This document shows positions 8,076 through 18,175 of a stretch of DNA of 64,000 nt, piece after piece. Origin of the DNA: SW132 sp038150125 (lineage in GTDB: Bacteria; Bacteroidota; Rhodothermia; Balneolales; Balneolaceae). The position numbers were made by a program, and so were the translations under genes. The stretch's first letter is position 1; every line of letters begins with the position of its first letter. The notes beneath the pieces are model-generated. The model searched no databases, was not told the origin of the DNA, and saw only the letters and a program-made list of their open reading frames with translations. The stretch lies in NCBI RefSeq assembly GCF_038150125.1, contig NZ_JBBVMF010000012.1, forward strand, positions 62,001-126,000, read 5' to 3'.

Positions 8076-9422
8076 ATGACAAGACTCTCTCTTCTTTCAA
8101 TTCTATTTTTGGTTTTAGTATCGGGTGCACTGAATGCACAAACGCGTAACGACATCACACCGCATATCCTGAAAATGGAGGACAGGGCTGATGTGATTGA
8201 CAGATGGACTGAAGATAAACTCGATACCCTGGTGCCGGAGCTTATGCGCAGGGAGGGAATCGATATGTGGGTACTCGTAGCCCGGGAATACAACGAAGAT
8301 CCCGTACTTTTAACAATGTTACCCGCCACTTGGCAATCTTCACGCCGTACCACCATTTTGCTTTTCTCTGATCCTGGTGACGGACAGCCGGTAGAACGGA
8401 TGGCCGTTGCACGTTACAACATCGGATTTTTTGAAACGCAGTGGTTTCCTGATGAGCAGCCGGACCAGTGGGCACGGTTTGGCGATATTGTTGAAGAGAA
8501 GAATCCTGAAAGAATAGCCGTGAATTATTCCGATGATTTTGCCCTGGCTGACGGCATCAGTCACACCGATTTTATAAACCTCAGTAACAGTCTGAGTCCC
8601 GAGATGCAGGACCGTATTGTATCGGCCGAAAATCTTGCAATCGGCTGGCTGGAAACACGTACGCAAGAGGAGAAAATAGTCTATCGGCAGATAAACAGGA
8701 TTGCACATAACATTGTAGCTGAAGGTCTTTCCGAACAGGTGATTACACCAGGCATTACGACAACTGAAGACGTACAGTGGTGGTACCGCGACAGGATCCG
8801 CGATTTGAACCTGACGGCTTGGTTTCATCCGTCGGTATCAGTTCAGCGGGAAGAGACACCTGAGGAGGATGGAGATTTTTCATCATCAGAAGGCAAAAAT
8901 GTTATTCTGCCAGGTGACCTGATCCATGTTGATTTCGGGATTCAATACCTTCGCTTGTCTACCGATACGCAGCGTAATGCGTACGTTTTGAAACAAGGAG
9001 AGACCGAAGCACCACAAGGGTTGCAGGACGCACTAACAACCGGTAAACGCCTGCAGGATATACTCACAGGTCAGTTTCAAACCGGACGGGCCGGGAACGA
9101 AATACTTTCAAAAGCTCTCGAGCAGGCTGAGGCCGAAGATATCAATGCAACAATTTATACACATCCTATTGGGTATCACGGCCACGCTGCGGGGCCAACA
9201 ATAGGGCTTTGGGATCAGCAGGGTGGTGTTCCCGGCAAAGGGGATTATCCGCTCTACCCAAATACGGCGCATTCCATCGAACTGAATGCGGAGGTGTATA
9301 TTCCCGAGTGGGACAAACAGATTCTGATGAAACTGGAAGAAGATGCCATTTACGATGGAGAGCAAACCTACTATATTGACGACAGAGCGGAAGATCTTTA
9401 CCTCATTCCAAGGCAGCTTTGA
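8076..9422 (+). CDS. Secreted M24-family metallopeptidase (Xaa-Pro aminopeptidase-like)
   Basis: 448 residues. A signal peptide is clear (MTRLSLLSILFLVLVSGALNAQ, cleavage after about residue 21). The N-terminal half is the creatinase-like domain; the C-terminal half (about 205-445) is the pita-bread M24 domain. All five metal ligands can be placed: Asp in IHVDFG, Asp in STDTQRNAY, His in IGYHGHAAGP, Glu in SIELNAEV and Glu in KLEEDA, so it should be an active dinuclear-metal peptidase that removes N-terminal residues, possibly before proline. Located in the periplasm or outside the cell. Free-standing gene, divergent from ilvE. Confidence 0.88.
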   Translation: MTRLSLLSILFLVLVSGALNAQTRNDITPHILKMEDRADVIDRWTEDKLDTLVPELMRREGIDMWVLVAREYNEDPVLLTMLPATWQSSRRTTILLFSDPGDGQPVERMAVARYNIGFFETQWFPDEQPDQWARFGDIVEEKNPERIAVNYSDDFALADGISHTDFINLSNSLSPEMQDRIVSAENLAIGWLETRTQEEKIVYRQINRIAHNIVAEGLSEQVITPGITTTEDVQWWYRDRIRDLNLTAWFHPSVSVQREETPEEDGDFSSSEGKNVILPGDLIHVDFGIQYLRLSTDTQRNAYVLKQGETEAPQGLQDALTTGKRLQDILTGQFQTGRAGNEILSKALEQAEAEDINATIYTHPIGYHGHAAGPTIGLWDQQGGVPGKGDYPLYPNTAHSIELNAEVYIPEWDKQILMKLEEDAIYDGEQTYYIDDRAEDLYLIPRQL

Positions 9423-9561
9423 AAAAAATCGAATCAATTCTGTAAGGGAATCCAATATCCGGTATCTTATATATATGCAGCTGGAATCAATTTACTAAAA
9501 ACATCAGGGTTGATTTCATACCGCATCATAACGTTATAATTTTATCTAAAACAGTTTTTAT

Positions 9562-11745
9562 TTGATGATACAGCAGGCGAAAACCATTCTAAGAGACACA
9601 TTCGGGTTCGATCAGTTTCGTCCCCTGCAGGAAAAAGTGATAACAGATGTTCTGAACAAAAAAGACACCCTCGTCATCATGCCAACGGGTGGCGGTAAAT
9701 CCCTTTGCTACCAAATCCCCGCCATGATTTTCGACGGCCTCACCATCGTGGTGTCCCCGCTGATTTCACTCATGAAAGACCAGGTGGATCAGCTCACGCA
9801 ATACGGAATTCCTGCTGTTGTTCTTAACAGCTCCATCAGTGAAGATCTCTATCAAACCAATGTTCAAAAAGTTCGCAGCGGTGAAGCTAAAATGCTTTAT
9901 GTAGCACCCGAGTCGCTGATGATGGACCGCATCCGTGATCTTCTTGAAGAAGTGACGGTAGACTGTTTTACGATTGATGAAGCCCACTGCATCTCCGAGT
10001 GGGGGCACGATTTCAGGCCCGACTATCGCCAGTTGGCATCAATCCGCAAGCAATTTCCCGAGGCGGTTTGCGTGGGTTTGACAGCAACGGCCACGCCACG
10101 GGTTCGCGAAGACATCAAAGAAATTCTTGAGTTCAGAGAAGGCGGAACTTACGTGGCCAGTTTTGACCGCGAAAACCTGTTTCTGAATGTGGTAGACAAG
10201 GACGGGCCAGTTGATCAAATACTTGATTTCCTTTATACACGAAAAGGACAGTCCGGCATTATTTACTGCTTTAGTCGCCGCCAAACCGACGAAGTTTACC
10301 AGGATCTGAAAGATGAAGGACACTCAGTTCGTCCCTATCATGCGGGGTTGAGCGAACACCAGCGCGAGATTTATCAAAATGCATTTATTCGTGATAAAAT
10401 TGACATCATAGTGGCAACGGTGGCCTTTGGAATGGGAATCGACAAGCCGGACGTACGGTTTGTGATCCATCACGATATGCCGCAGAACATTGAGTCGTAT
10501 TACCAGCAAATTGGCCGGGCGGGACGCGATGGCCTGCGATCGGATTGCTTGTTGCTTTATAGCCATTCAGACCGCCAAAAGATCAACTACTTCATCAATC
10601 AAAAAGAGGGTGAAGAGAAAGAGGTGGCTAAAAAGCATCTTGAAGACCTGATTGACTACCTTACGACCAGTGAGTGCCGCCGTATCCCGCTAATGAAATA
10701 TTTTGGCGAAACGTATCACAGCGATGAATGTGGAATGTGTGATAACTGTATCTCCATGAAAGACGACATGGAAGACTTGACGATTCAGGCCCAAAAGTTT
10801 TTATCCTGCATTGTGCGTACCGAGGAGCGGTATGGTGCAACCCATATTTCTGATATTCTCAGAGGATCAAAAGCGAAAAAAATCCTGGAAAACGGTCACG
10901 ACAAGCTGTCGACTTATGGCATTGGGATGGATTTCAGTAAAGACCAGTGGATTCAGCTCTCCAGACTGTTGGTGAGGAGAGATTTTCTCAAAAAAGACCC
11001 TGAATATGGAAGCCTGTTGCTCACACCGAAAGGGAAAAAAGTTCTGAAAGATGAAGCCCGGGTCCAGGGAGTACTCGACCGCACGCAAACAGCAATTGAC
11101 GGAAGCGCAGCCGCTCGAACATCTTCAGATGTTGAGGACAAATATGATGAAGCCCTGTTTGAAGAACTTCGAAAAAAACGTAAAGAACTTGCGGAAGCTC
11201 AGGACGTGCCGCCTTACGTAATTTTTCCTGATACGACACTCATGGAGATGGCCTACTTTTATCCTCAGCAAGAAGAGAGCCTGAACGACATTTATGGAGT
11301 GGGTAGTGCTAAACTTAAAAAGTATGGGGATGATTTTCTGGAAGTCGTGAAAACCTATTGCGAAGAGCATGGCATCGACGAACGGAAACGTGAGATTAAA
11401 AAGAAAAAGAAGAAAAAATCCTCATCTAAAAAACATGAGCAGATCGGCATTGATTATAACGAGGGCAAATCACTGGAGCACCTTGCAGAAGAGCACGGCG
11501 TGAAAATGCCAACTATTTTAAAGCATTTGAAAACCTATCTCGAAGAGGGTAATGACCTTCGGCAGGACGGAATTCTTGAGGCCACTGATTTGTCGCAGCG
11601 CAAGGTAGATGAAGTAATGGAGTCTATGGAAAAAGTAGGTCCTGAGCTTTTAAAACCTGTTTATGAAGACCTTGACAAATCCGTTGGGTACAGTGAGTTG
11701 CGAATGATGCAGCTTTATTACCTCGCCCAAGATGGCAACAAATAA
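9562..11745 (+). CDS. recQ: ATP-dependent DNA helicase RecQ
   Basis: 727 residues, a long bacterial RecQ. Superfamily 2 helicase motifs: MPTGGGKSLCYQ (Walker A), TIDEAHCISEWGHDFRPDY (DEAH box and the RecQ aromatic loop), SGIIYCFSRRQTDEVY, ATVAFGMGIDKPDVRFVIH and QQIGRAGRDG. The zinc-binding subdomain follows (SECRRIPLMKYF, CGMCDNC), then the RQC winged helix, an HRDC domain at about 530-610 (FEELRKKRKELA) and, after a very lysine-rich linker, a C-terminal helix-turn-helix segment (LEHLAEEHGVKMPTILKHL). Works in recombination and stalled-fork repair. Followed after 17 bases by a DNA glycosylase gene, probably in one repair operon. Confidence 0.95.
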   Translation: MMIQQAKTILRDTFGFDQFRPLQEKVITDVLNKKDTLVIMPTGGGKSLCYQIPAMIFDGLTIVVSPLISLMKDQVDQLTQYGIPAVVLNSSISEDLYQTNVQKVRSGEAKMLYVAPESLMMDRIRDLLEEVTVDCFTIDEAHCISEWGHDFRPDYRQLASIRKQFPEAVCVGLTATATPRVREDIKEILEFREGGTYVASFDRENLFLNVVDKDGPVDQILDFLYTRKGQSGIIYCFSRRQTDEVYQDLKDEGHSVRPYHAGLSEHQREIYQNAFIRDKIDIIVATVAFGMGIDKPDVRFVIHHDMPQNIESYYQQIGRAGRDGLRSDCLLLYSHSDRQKINYFINQKEGEEKEVAKKHLEDLIDYLTTSECRRIPLMKYFGETYHSDECGMCDNCISMKDDMEDLTIQAQKFLSCIVRTEERYGATHISDILRGSKAKKILENGHDKLSTYGIGMDFSKDQWIQLSRLLVRRDFLKKDPEYGSLLLTPKGKKVLKDEARVQGVLDRTQTAIDGSAAARTSSDVEDKYDEALFEELRKKRKELAEAQDVPPYVIFPDTTLMEMAYFYPQQEESLNDIYGVGSAKLKKYGDDFLEVVKTYCEEHGIDERKREIKKKKKKKSSSKKHEQIGIDYNEGKSLEHLAEEHGVKMPTILKHLKTYLEEGNDLRQDGILEATDLSQRKVDEVMESMEKVGPELLKPVYEDLDKSVGYSELRMMQLYYLAQDGNK

Positions 11746-11762
11746 AAATTGGATAAGTATCT

Positions 11763-12437
11763 GTGATTCCCCATTTCATTCATTCACTCAAGGATAAGCC
11801 AACACAACACCTGTTTAACCCATGGTTTGAACGGGATCTCGAGAATGATGTGACCTCAGATGCTCCGGTCATCCGTCGCCGTCAGCTCAGCCAGTATCTC
11901 GAAGAGCGCTTAGGACGAGCTAAATACCTGTTTATTGCCGAAGCCCTGGGCTACCAGGGCGGTCATTTTACTGGTATCGCGATGACATCCGAACGTATAT
12001 TGCTTGGCCATCAACAAGACAAGTATGGAATAAAACCACAGGATGTCTTTAGTGGAGTTTCACCGGAAAGAACCAGTCGCCCGGAATTGATCGAGAAAGG
12101 AATGACAGAACCCACAGCCACAATTATGTGGGGATCAATGACCGATCTGGGGATTGATCCATATGATGTGGTGCTTTGGAATGCCCTGCCGTGGCATCCG
12201 TACAACCCGGAGAAAGGGTTCCTGAGTAACAGAACACCAACGGCGGAAGAGATGTCAGCAGGCCTGCTGCACCTTCGGAAGTTTATTGACCTTTTTGAAA
12301 ATGTGCAGTTGGTGGCTGTTGGACGTAAGTGCGAAGAAAGTATGAACGAGCTTGGCAAAAAGTTTACTGCGGTCCGTCATCCCGCCAATGGCGGAGCACC
12401 TAAATTCAGGAAGCAGGTGCGCGACCTTATGTTATGA
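11763..12437 (+). CDS. Uracil-DNA glycosylase superfamily protein
   Basis: 224 residues starting at GTG (11763). The UDG-superfamily fold is suggested by LFIAEALGYQGGHFTGIAMTS near the N-terminus (active-site loop region), VVLWNALPWHPYNP in the middle and VRHPANGGAPKF near the C-terminus, where the family has the HPS/HPA DNA-intercalation loop. It differs from classic Ung (no GQDPYH), so it belongs to a distant branch seen in Bacteroidota-like genomes; base specificity cannot be told. It lies 17 bases after recQ, which supports a role in DNA repair. Confidence 0.8.
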   Translation: MIPHFIHSLKDKPTQHLFNPWFERDLENDVTSDAPVIRRRQLSQYLEERLGRAKYLFIAEALGYQGGHFTGIAMTSERILLGHQQDKYGIKPQDVFSGVSPERTSRPELIEKGMTEPTATIMWGSMTDLGIDPYDVVLWNALPWHPYNPEKGFLSNRTPTAEEMSAGLLHLRKFIDLFENVQLVAVGRKCEESMNELGKKFTAVRHPANGGAPKFRKQVRDLML

Positions 12438-12468
12438 ATCTAAGTTCGATAATTAAATCATAGAGAAA

Positions 12469-12750
12469 AGAGTCACCCTTACCCCGCGAGGGAGAAGAGG
12501 GGGAATTAGGAGAATGTTTATTGGAACTATGAAGAATCCGATGGACACCCCTCTGAATCCTGACATTACCCATATAATTTTAAATAAGACCGAATTTAAC
12601 ACTTCAAATAGTTGATTATAATTGATTTAAAATCGTTATGTCTTTTTTCAATATAATTTCCTTTAAACTTGTCTTAGCTTGTACAAATACTGCAAAAACA
12701 GATTTTATGGGTAATGTCAGCCTCTGAATCTCCCCTTTTTAGAGGCTGTG
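12469..12750. repeat. Intergenic repeat (family R), copy interrupted by a MITE
   Basis: The outer part (AGTCACCCTTACC, GAGGGGGAATTAGGAG, GGACACCCCTCTGAATC and, after the insertion, TCCCCTTTTTAGAGGC) matches the intergenic repeats at 52652, 53426 and 54933 and, inverted, 28374. Those copies read ACACCCCTCTGTATCTCCCC without interruption, which confirms that 12560-12730 is an insertion plus its target duplication. Confidence 0.75.
12560..12720. mobile_element. MITE, 161 bp, with perfect 15-bp terminal repeats and 10-bp target duplication
   Basis: The ends CTGACATTACCCATA (12560-12574) and TATGGGTAATGTCAG (12706-12720) are perfect inverted repeats. They are flanked by the direct repeat CCTCTGAATC at 12550-12559 and 12721-12730. 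The interior is AT-rich and non-coding. Ends beginning CTGA and a target duplication of 9-12 bp are typical of IS4-family elements (IS10 and IS50 start CTGA), so the mobilising transposase may be of that family; this is inference. Confidence 0.9.
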
Positions 12751-13097
12751 AGAAAATAATGTATCAACTGTAAATTAAATTACTTGATGTAGCCACGAAG
12801 TCCTGTGGACACCAAGAATCACAAAGGGTTAATTGTTGAAATTATTAAACTTAGGGTATATTCGTGACTTTGAGCTTTTGTGGTTAAAATGAATAACCTA
12901 AGGATTTAATTGGTAGTTCTTTCACACTCCCTTTAAGGGAGACTTCTATCCCGATCTTTTTAAAAATTTATAAATCGAACTGAGGTATTGAACAAGAAGA
13001 AATGTAATAGCCACAAATTGGGTTCTTTTGAAATCAGATAATATTTTATATTAAGTAGATTTTAAATCGATCTATTTATCAATTGTACAGATACTCC

Positions 13098-14771
13098 ATG
13101 ATTTACAAATTATTTAAGCTTACGATGCTTTTCTGGCTGGCAGCAGGTATTTCCAGCGCCAGCGCACAAACAATTGATCCGGCTGATATTTTAATAAAAG
13201 ATGCGCCTGAGCTGCAGCATGTTTGTATTTTTGAACCCACAGACTTTAACGTCAACAGGGCTATTGCTCATGCAGATATCGTTGGGAAAACAGCATCAAG
13301 CAGGAGAACATCCAATTTCAACGTAACCTATTTGAGTTCCTGTGGAGGCGATACCTGGCCTTCTCAAGCGTTATCTGCGTTTGAGTACGCCATGAGCATC
13401 TGGGAATCTCATCTCGAAAGTACCATTCCGGTAGAAATTGAGGCAACCTGGCAAGCATTGGATTCCAATGTGCTGGGGTCTGCCGGCCCTACACGTATTG
13501 CGCAAATTCCGCCGATTGGAGAAGATAATACGTGGTACTCTATTGCACAGGCGAGTGCTATGACGGGCAGTGATATAAAATCATCCGCAGATGTAGATTT
13601 TGATATTCGAATAAATATTAACTGTGATTTTACCGACTGGTATTTCGGGCAAGATGCAAATCCTCCGGCAAATTTGATAGACTTCGTAACGGTAGTGTTA
13701 CATGAAATCGGACACGGAATTGGCTTTATTGGCAGTATGTCCGGCGATGAAGATTTAGAAAATGCAGGCTGGGGATTTCAAAATTCGAATGGCGTTGCTC
13801 AGCCAATTATTTTTGATCAGTTCGCCGAAGATGGTGAAAATGTGTCTTTGTTAAATGAGTCGGTCTATCCAAATCCTTCGTCAGAGCTGTACGATGCGTT
13901 AACAGGGTCGTTTGGCGGTGTCTTTTTTGATGGAACAGACGCAAATATCGTAAACTTTGGAAGCCCGGTCCGGCTTTATTCGCCGTTTCCCTGGCAGGGG
14001 GGTAGCAGCTATTCTCACCTTGATCAGGATACATTCGGGGATAGTGAAAATGCCCTTATGAGGCCCAGGCTTGATCGCCAGTTTTCAATACATACTCCCG
14101 GTCCTGTAATGTGTGGTATGCTTAGCGATATGGGCTGGCCACTCGGCCAAAATTGTTTTGACCTGATAGGCGTAGAGTCGATTATTTCGGTTGAACAGTC
14201 TGAGCTCAATTTTGGCGTTTCTAATGTGTCTGAAATTGAAAATCAAACACTCACGGTTAGTAATGATGCATCTGCTGAGGATGCACTTAGCGGACAAATT
14301 GTGATAGAAAGCCCAAATTACACTGTTTCAGAAAATTTCCGAACCTTTACTATTGAGCCCGGCAGCAGCCTTGATGTTCCGGTTCGGTACATTCCTCAGA
14401 GCATAGACATGCATGAGGCTGAGTTAGTACTGACGCACAATTCATCAAACCAACCCAACCCGCTGCGAATTTCGCTGACTGGTGAAGCGCTTGAACGGAA
14501 TAGTATGTATGTTCTGGATCAAAACTATCCAAATCCGTTTAATAGCCAAACCCAAACCACTATCGAATACGCTCTCACCGGTACATCAGACGTACTGCTT
14601 GAAGTATATAACACAACCGGTCAGCGCATATCAACACTGGTCGATGAAGAGCAAGGGGAAGGCCGATACATCGTAGACTTTGGTGCATCGGGGCTTGCAA
14701 GCGGTGTTTATCTGTATAGGATAATTGTTGATGGCGAAGCCGATACACGGAAGTTGCTTCTTGTAAAATAA
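13098..14771 (+). CDS. Secreted zinc-metalloprotease-like protein with C-terminal sorting domain
   Basis: 557 residues from the ATG at 13098; an in-frame TTG lies five codons earlier. Signal peptide IYKLFKLTMLFWLAAGISSASAQ. The segment VVLHEIGHGIGFIGSM holds a HExxHxxGxxH-like zinc motif (HEIGHGIGF, with third ligand less clear), suggesting a metzincin-like protease, and the region before it resembles secreted reprolysin-like proteins of this group. An Ig-like/choice-of-anchor segment (about 355-465) follows, then a C-terminal Por-type sorting domain (NYPNPFNSQTQTTIEYAL... ending TRKLLLVK), which in Bacteroidota directs export by the type IX system. No neighbouring genes belong to a shared operon. 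Confidence 0.8.
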   Translation: MIYKLFKLTMLFWLAAGISSASAQTIDPADILIKDAPELQHVCIFEPTDFNVNRAIAHADIVGKTASSRRTSNFNVTYLSSCGGDTWPSQALSAFEYAMSIWESHLESTIPVEIEATWQALDSNVLGSAGPTRIAQIPPIGEDNTWYSIAQASAMTGSDIKSSADVDFDIRININCDFTDWYFGQDANPPANLIDFVTVVLHEIGHGIGFIGSMSGDEDLENAGWGFQNSNGVAQPIIFDQFAEDGENVSLLNESVYPNPSSELYDALTGSFGGVFFDGTDANIVNFGSPVRLYSPFPWQGGSSYSHLDQDTFGDSENALMRPRLDRQFSIHTPGPVMCGMLSDMGWPLGQNCFDLIGVESIISVEQSELNFGVSNVSEIENQTLTVSNDASAEDALSGQIVIESPNYTVSENFRTFTIEPGSSLDVPVRYIPQSIDMHEAELVLTHNSSNQPNPLRISLTGEALERNSMYVLDQNYPNPFNSQTQTTIEYALTGTSDVLLEVYNTTGQRISTLVDEEQGEGRYIVDFGASGLASGVYLYRIIVDGEADTRKLLLVK

Positions 14772-14840
14772 TATCCGTTGAACATACTACCCTTATCCTA
14801 CTCTTCAGAAGGACGAAATTTTGATATATTAACGGCATTA

Positions 14841-15090
14841 CAAAAGGCTGATGTTCTCAAATTCAATTTCTTCAATCTCAGCCTTTCCAGTAAGAGATTA
14901 TTACTATGATACTTCAGCGAAACTACTAAAGTCTAAAGCTCTCCATTCCAGTTCACTAAACCTCAACCTTTCCATTAGAAGCGCATATTGCGGATGCCTT
15001 CGCAAAACTACTAAAGGCTGAGGTTCTTCAATCCAGCTCACTAAACCTCAATCTTTCCATCAAAAGCGCATACCTTCATAAAACTAATTC
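14841..15090. repeat. Degenerate ~84-bp direct repeat, about three copies
   Basis: Copies start near 14841, 14920 and 15004. The last two share ACTACTAAA..CT, CAGTTCACTAAACCTCAA/CAGCTCACTAAACCTCAA, CTTTCCAT and AAAGCGCATA/AGAAGCGCATA; the first is more diverged (GGCTGATGTTCTC, CTCAGCCTTTCC). Each unit can fold GGCTGAGG with CCTCAACC-type arms. The array lies between convergent genes and could contribute to transcription termination. Confidence 0.65.
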
Positions 15091-15108
15091 GGTATGACGC
15101 AACTTTCA

Positions 15109-17904
15109 TCACCCCGTACTCTGCATTGCAGCAGCTACACCGTTTATACTTAAAAACAAAGCATGACGCAACTTTTTGAGCTCTTCGTCATTGTCTGCTT
15201 TTTCCCATCGGTTCAGCAGTTCAACCTGAAGTACGTTCAGCGGATATGTAAACACATTCCGGAATTTGATTGAATTCTGAATCACTTTCCGTGTGTCGAG
15301 AATGGCATCTTGTTGGGTGATTTTCAGCAGTAAATCACGTGTCTTGTAAAAATCGTCCATAATAAACTGATGATGGCGTTCCTGGTCACTCCGTTCTGCA
15401 TATATGTTGCTCGTGAGAGGATGGTTTCGGGCTATTTCCCGCTGTGCATTGTCAATAATGGTATTAAAAAAGCTCCAGCTTTTGTACCAGTTTTGCAGGG
15501 TCTCAAGTATATCAGGGTCTTCCTGAAGTAATGGTTCTAGAGCGGCTCCAAGGCCAAACCAGCCCGGGACATTATACCGAACCTGTGTCCAGCCAAATAC
15601 CCATGGGATAGCACGCAGATTATCAAACTGTAAACCGTTTTCACCTCCCCTTGAGACCGGTCGTGATGCGATCGGCAGATTACCAATATGTTCAACCGGT
15701 GTAATTTTTTTGAACCAGTCCCAGAATTCCGGATGGTCAATAAGGTCCCTATAGGCAGCCATTGAACTGTCGGATATTTTATCCATAATCTGTTCGGTTC
15801 CATCACCTTTCTCTAAAGCTTTCTGACCCTCTCCGGCGGTAACGCGTGCAACGGCGTTAACAATCTGCTCAAGATGCCGGCGGGCAATTTCGGGTAGTGA
15901 GTACCGGAACGATATAATCTCTCCCTGTTCGGTGAAACGAATACGCCCGTTATTACTGATGGACGGCAGTGCCAGAATTGCCCGGTTCGATCGTCCGCCG
16001 CCGCGCCCTACTGAGCCACCCCGGCCATGAAATAGCCTGAAGTCGATCTTATGCTTCTTCAATACTTTACCAAGTCTGAGCTGAGCTTTTTGAAGTGCCC
16101 AGTTTGCCATCCAGTAACCACCATCCTTGTTGCTATCGGAATATCCCAGCATGATTTCCTGGAAACCGTTTCGGGCTTTCACATGCTGCTCGTAAATTTC
16201 ATCTGTCAGGATCTTCTCCATCAGTTCTGAACTGCGGTCCAGGTCATCAATTGTCTCAAAAAGAGGCACAATATCGATACTGCTGTGCACCTTTTCGCCG
16301 TCCCATCTCCATAAGCCGGCTTCTTTTGCCAGAATAGCCACTTCAAGCAGGTCACTTACATCGTGTGTCATGCTAATGATATAGCTTCCAAACGAGTTTT
16401 TGTCCACATCTGTCATCGTTCGGATCAGCTTAAAAACTGAAAGAATCTTTTCCGTGCCGGATTTAAGTTTATAATCAACCGGGCTGAGCGGCCTGGGGTT
16501 GCGTAATTCACTTGTCAGAAGGTCAAGTTTTTCCTCTTCGTTAAGTTTGGTGTAGCCTTCTTTCACATGGGCAACTGATAGAAGGTCTTCAACTGCTTTT
16601 TCGTGAATCTCACTGTGCTGCCTGATATCAAGTGCTGCGAGATGAAATCCAAACGTTTTCGCCCGTATCCTAAGGTCGTTAAACTGACCAAAGGATGCTA
16701 CATCCTGCAGCCCGCTTTCAATGAGCGAGTTATAAATTAAGTCAAGATCCTCTATAAAATCTTCTGCTGAATATTCTTTAGCGGTATCAATGATGGTCTG
16801 CTCATTTTCTCCAATAGCCGAGAGCAGCCGTTCAAGGCGATGCATCATATGGGTGAGCTTTCGGCGATAGGGTTCATTTTTGTAAGACCGTTTGAACCGG
16901 CCGCTGAGCGGAACTTCTTTATCATCCTGTTTCAACGATTTCAAAAAAGCCTCGGGTACATCAACAAGATTTTGAGAGATTGAAAGGTATCGTCTCGTCT
17001 CCCTCAGCTCTTTGAGGTACATTTGGAGGGTTATTTTTCGGTGCTCAGTCAGCGTATTCCAGGTTACGTCACGCGTTACATTCGGGTTTCCGTCGCGATC
17101 GCTGCCAATCCACGACCGGTATTTAAAAATAATTGGCAGGTCGGGCACTTTACCATATTGCCTGTCGAAGGCAAATCGTATATCATCATAGAGCCTGGGT
17201 ACTGTACTCCATATTGTATTGGTAAAGAAAAAGAGGCCGTTTTCCACTTCATCCTCCACCGTTAATCGTTCCGACCGAACTTCATCCGTTGAAATCAGGA
17301 GAGCAATTTCATTTAAGACCTGCAGTAAAATTCCTTCCTTTTCATTTGGGGTTAGTCGCGCATCATCCAGCTTATCAATCATGGATGTAATATTTTCCTG
17401 CTTATTCAGAATACTCCGCCGCCGGGCTTCTGTGGGGTGAGCCGTAATAGTTGGCTGAATATCGAGCTTTTTGATGAGCTCTAGCGATTGTTCGTAGCTG
17501 TAGCCGTTCTTTTTAAATCCACTCAGCAGTTCGGCAATACTTTCCGGGCGCGGATGATCCTGGTCTATCTTCTTAGCTCGTTCGCGATTAATCCGGATAA
17601 TTTCATGCTGCTCAAGAGAATTTACCAGATGGAAAAAGATGGTGGTAAGCCGTAAGAGGCTCGTGATTTCATCAAGCTCCAGTGAAGCTATTTTTTCCTG
17701 AAGCTCTTCGTTTGCTTTGCCGTCTTCTTCAAAGGCCTCTGCCGCTTTTTGCGGTAACGTTGATGATAGTTCCCTCAGGGAAGTAGCGCCTTTTTGCTCC
17801 AGAAAATCTTCCAGAAGGCCGGTCAAAGCAATCATTTTTACTGTTAACGGCTGGCTGATATCTGAAGATGTGGCAAATTTTTCAATCGTCTCTTTCCAAG
17901 TCAT
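15109..17904 (-). CDS. ppc: Phosphoenolpyruvate carboxylase
   Basis: 931 residues, full length for bacterial PEPC. Converts PEP and bicarbonate to oxaloacetate to refill the TCA cycle. Signature regions are present: QPTITAHPTEARRRS with the catalytic His near the N-terminal third, GSDRDGNPNVT, LGYSDSNKDGGY, and FHGRGGSVGRGGG with the mobile catalytic loop. The C-terminus ends NGVAAAMQSTG, the usual PEPC tail. Single gene; an AAAGCGCTTT palindrome lies about 95 bases upstream of its start. Confidence 0.96.
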   Translation of the reverse strand: MTWKETIEKFATSSDISQPLTVKMIALTGLLEDFLEQKGATSLRELSSTLPQKAAEAFEEDGKANEELQEKIASLELDEITSLLRLTTIFFHLVNSLEQHEIIRINRERAKKIDQDHPRPESIAELLSGFKKNGYSYEQSLELIKKLDIQPTITAHPTEARRRSILNKQENITSMIDKLDDARLTPNEKEGILLQVLNEIALLISTDEVRSERLTVEDEVENGLFFFTNTIWSTVPRLYDDIRFAFDRQYGKVPDLPIIFKYRSWIGSDRDGNPNVTRDVTWNTLTEHRKITLQMYLKELRETRRYLSISQNLVDVPEAFLKSLKQDDKEVPLSGRFKRSYKNEPYRRKLTHMMHRLERLLSAIGENEQTIIDTAKEYSAEDFIEDLDLIYNSLIESGLQDVASFGQFNDLRIRAKTFGFHLAALDIRQHSEIHEKAVEDLLSVAHVKEGYTKLNEEEKLDLLTSELRNPRPLSPVDYKLKSGTEKILSVFKLIRTMTDVDKNSFGSYIISMTHDVSDLLEVAILAKEAGLWRWDGEKVHSSIDIVPLFETIDDLDRSSELMEKILTDEIYEQHVKARNGFQEIMLGYSDSNKDGGYWMANWALQKAQLRLGKVLKKHKIDFRLFHGRGGSVGRGGGRSNRAILALPSISNNGRIRFTEQGEIISFRYSLPEIARRHLEQIVNAVARVTAGEGQKALEKGDGTEQIMDKISDSSMAAYRDLIDHPEFWDWFKKITPVEHIGNLPIASRPVSRGGENGLQFDNLRAIPWVFGWTQVRYNVPGWFGLGAALEPLLQEDPDILETLQNWYKSWSFFNTIIDNAQREIARNHPLTSNIYAERSDQERHHQFIMDDFYKTRDLLLKITQQDAILDTRKVIQNSIKFRNVFTYPLNVLQVELLNRWEKADNDEELKKLRHALFLSINGVAAAMQSTG

Positions 17905-17996
17905 AAGGATGCAGGAATTTGTGGTTTTTTATTGATAGCCTATTAGATACCCATTCTGCAGCTTAATATCATCTTGATGAGGATAAAATTCTAAAT

Positions 17997-18009
17997 AAAA
18001 GCGCTTTCA
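17997..18009. promoter_or_regulatory. Palindromic operator candidate upstream of ppc
   Basis: AAAGCGCTTT with the extended 13-mer AAAAGCGCTTTCA, the core of LacI/CcpA-type operators. The same 13-mer occurs upstream of ilvD at 62250-62262. It lies between the divergent ppc and MFS genes. No binding protein is known from this window. Confidence 0.4.
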
Positions 18010-18175
18010 ATGTCAGTTGTTTCGATATTATCCGAGATTTTAGATTAGTATTTACGATTAATAAGTAAAAAATTAAACCAGTTTTTAGAACCACGGAAAA
18101 AATGCGTAAATAGTGGCAGTTTTAAAACGACCCGAAGTCGTGTAAATAATGACCCATTTCAGAATTTGAATCCTC

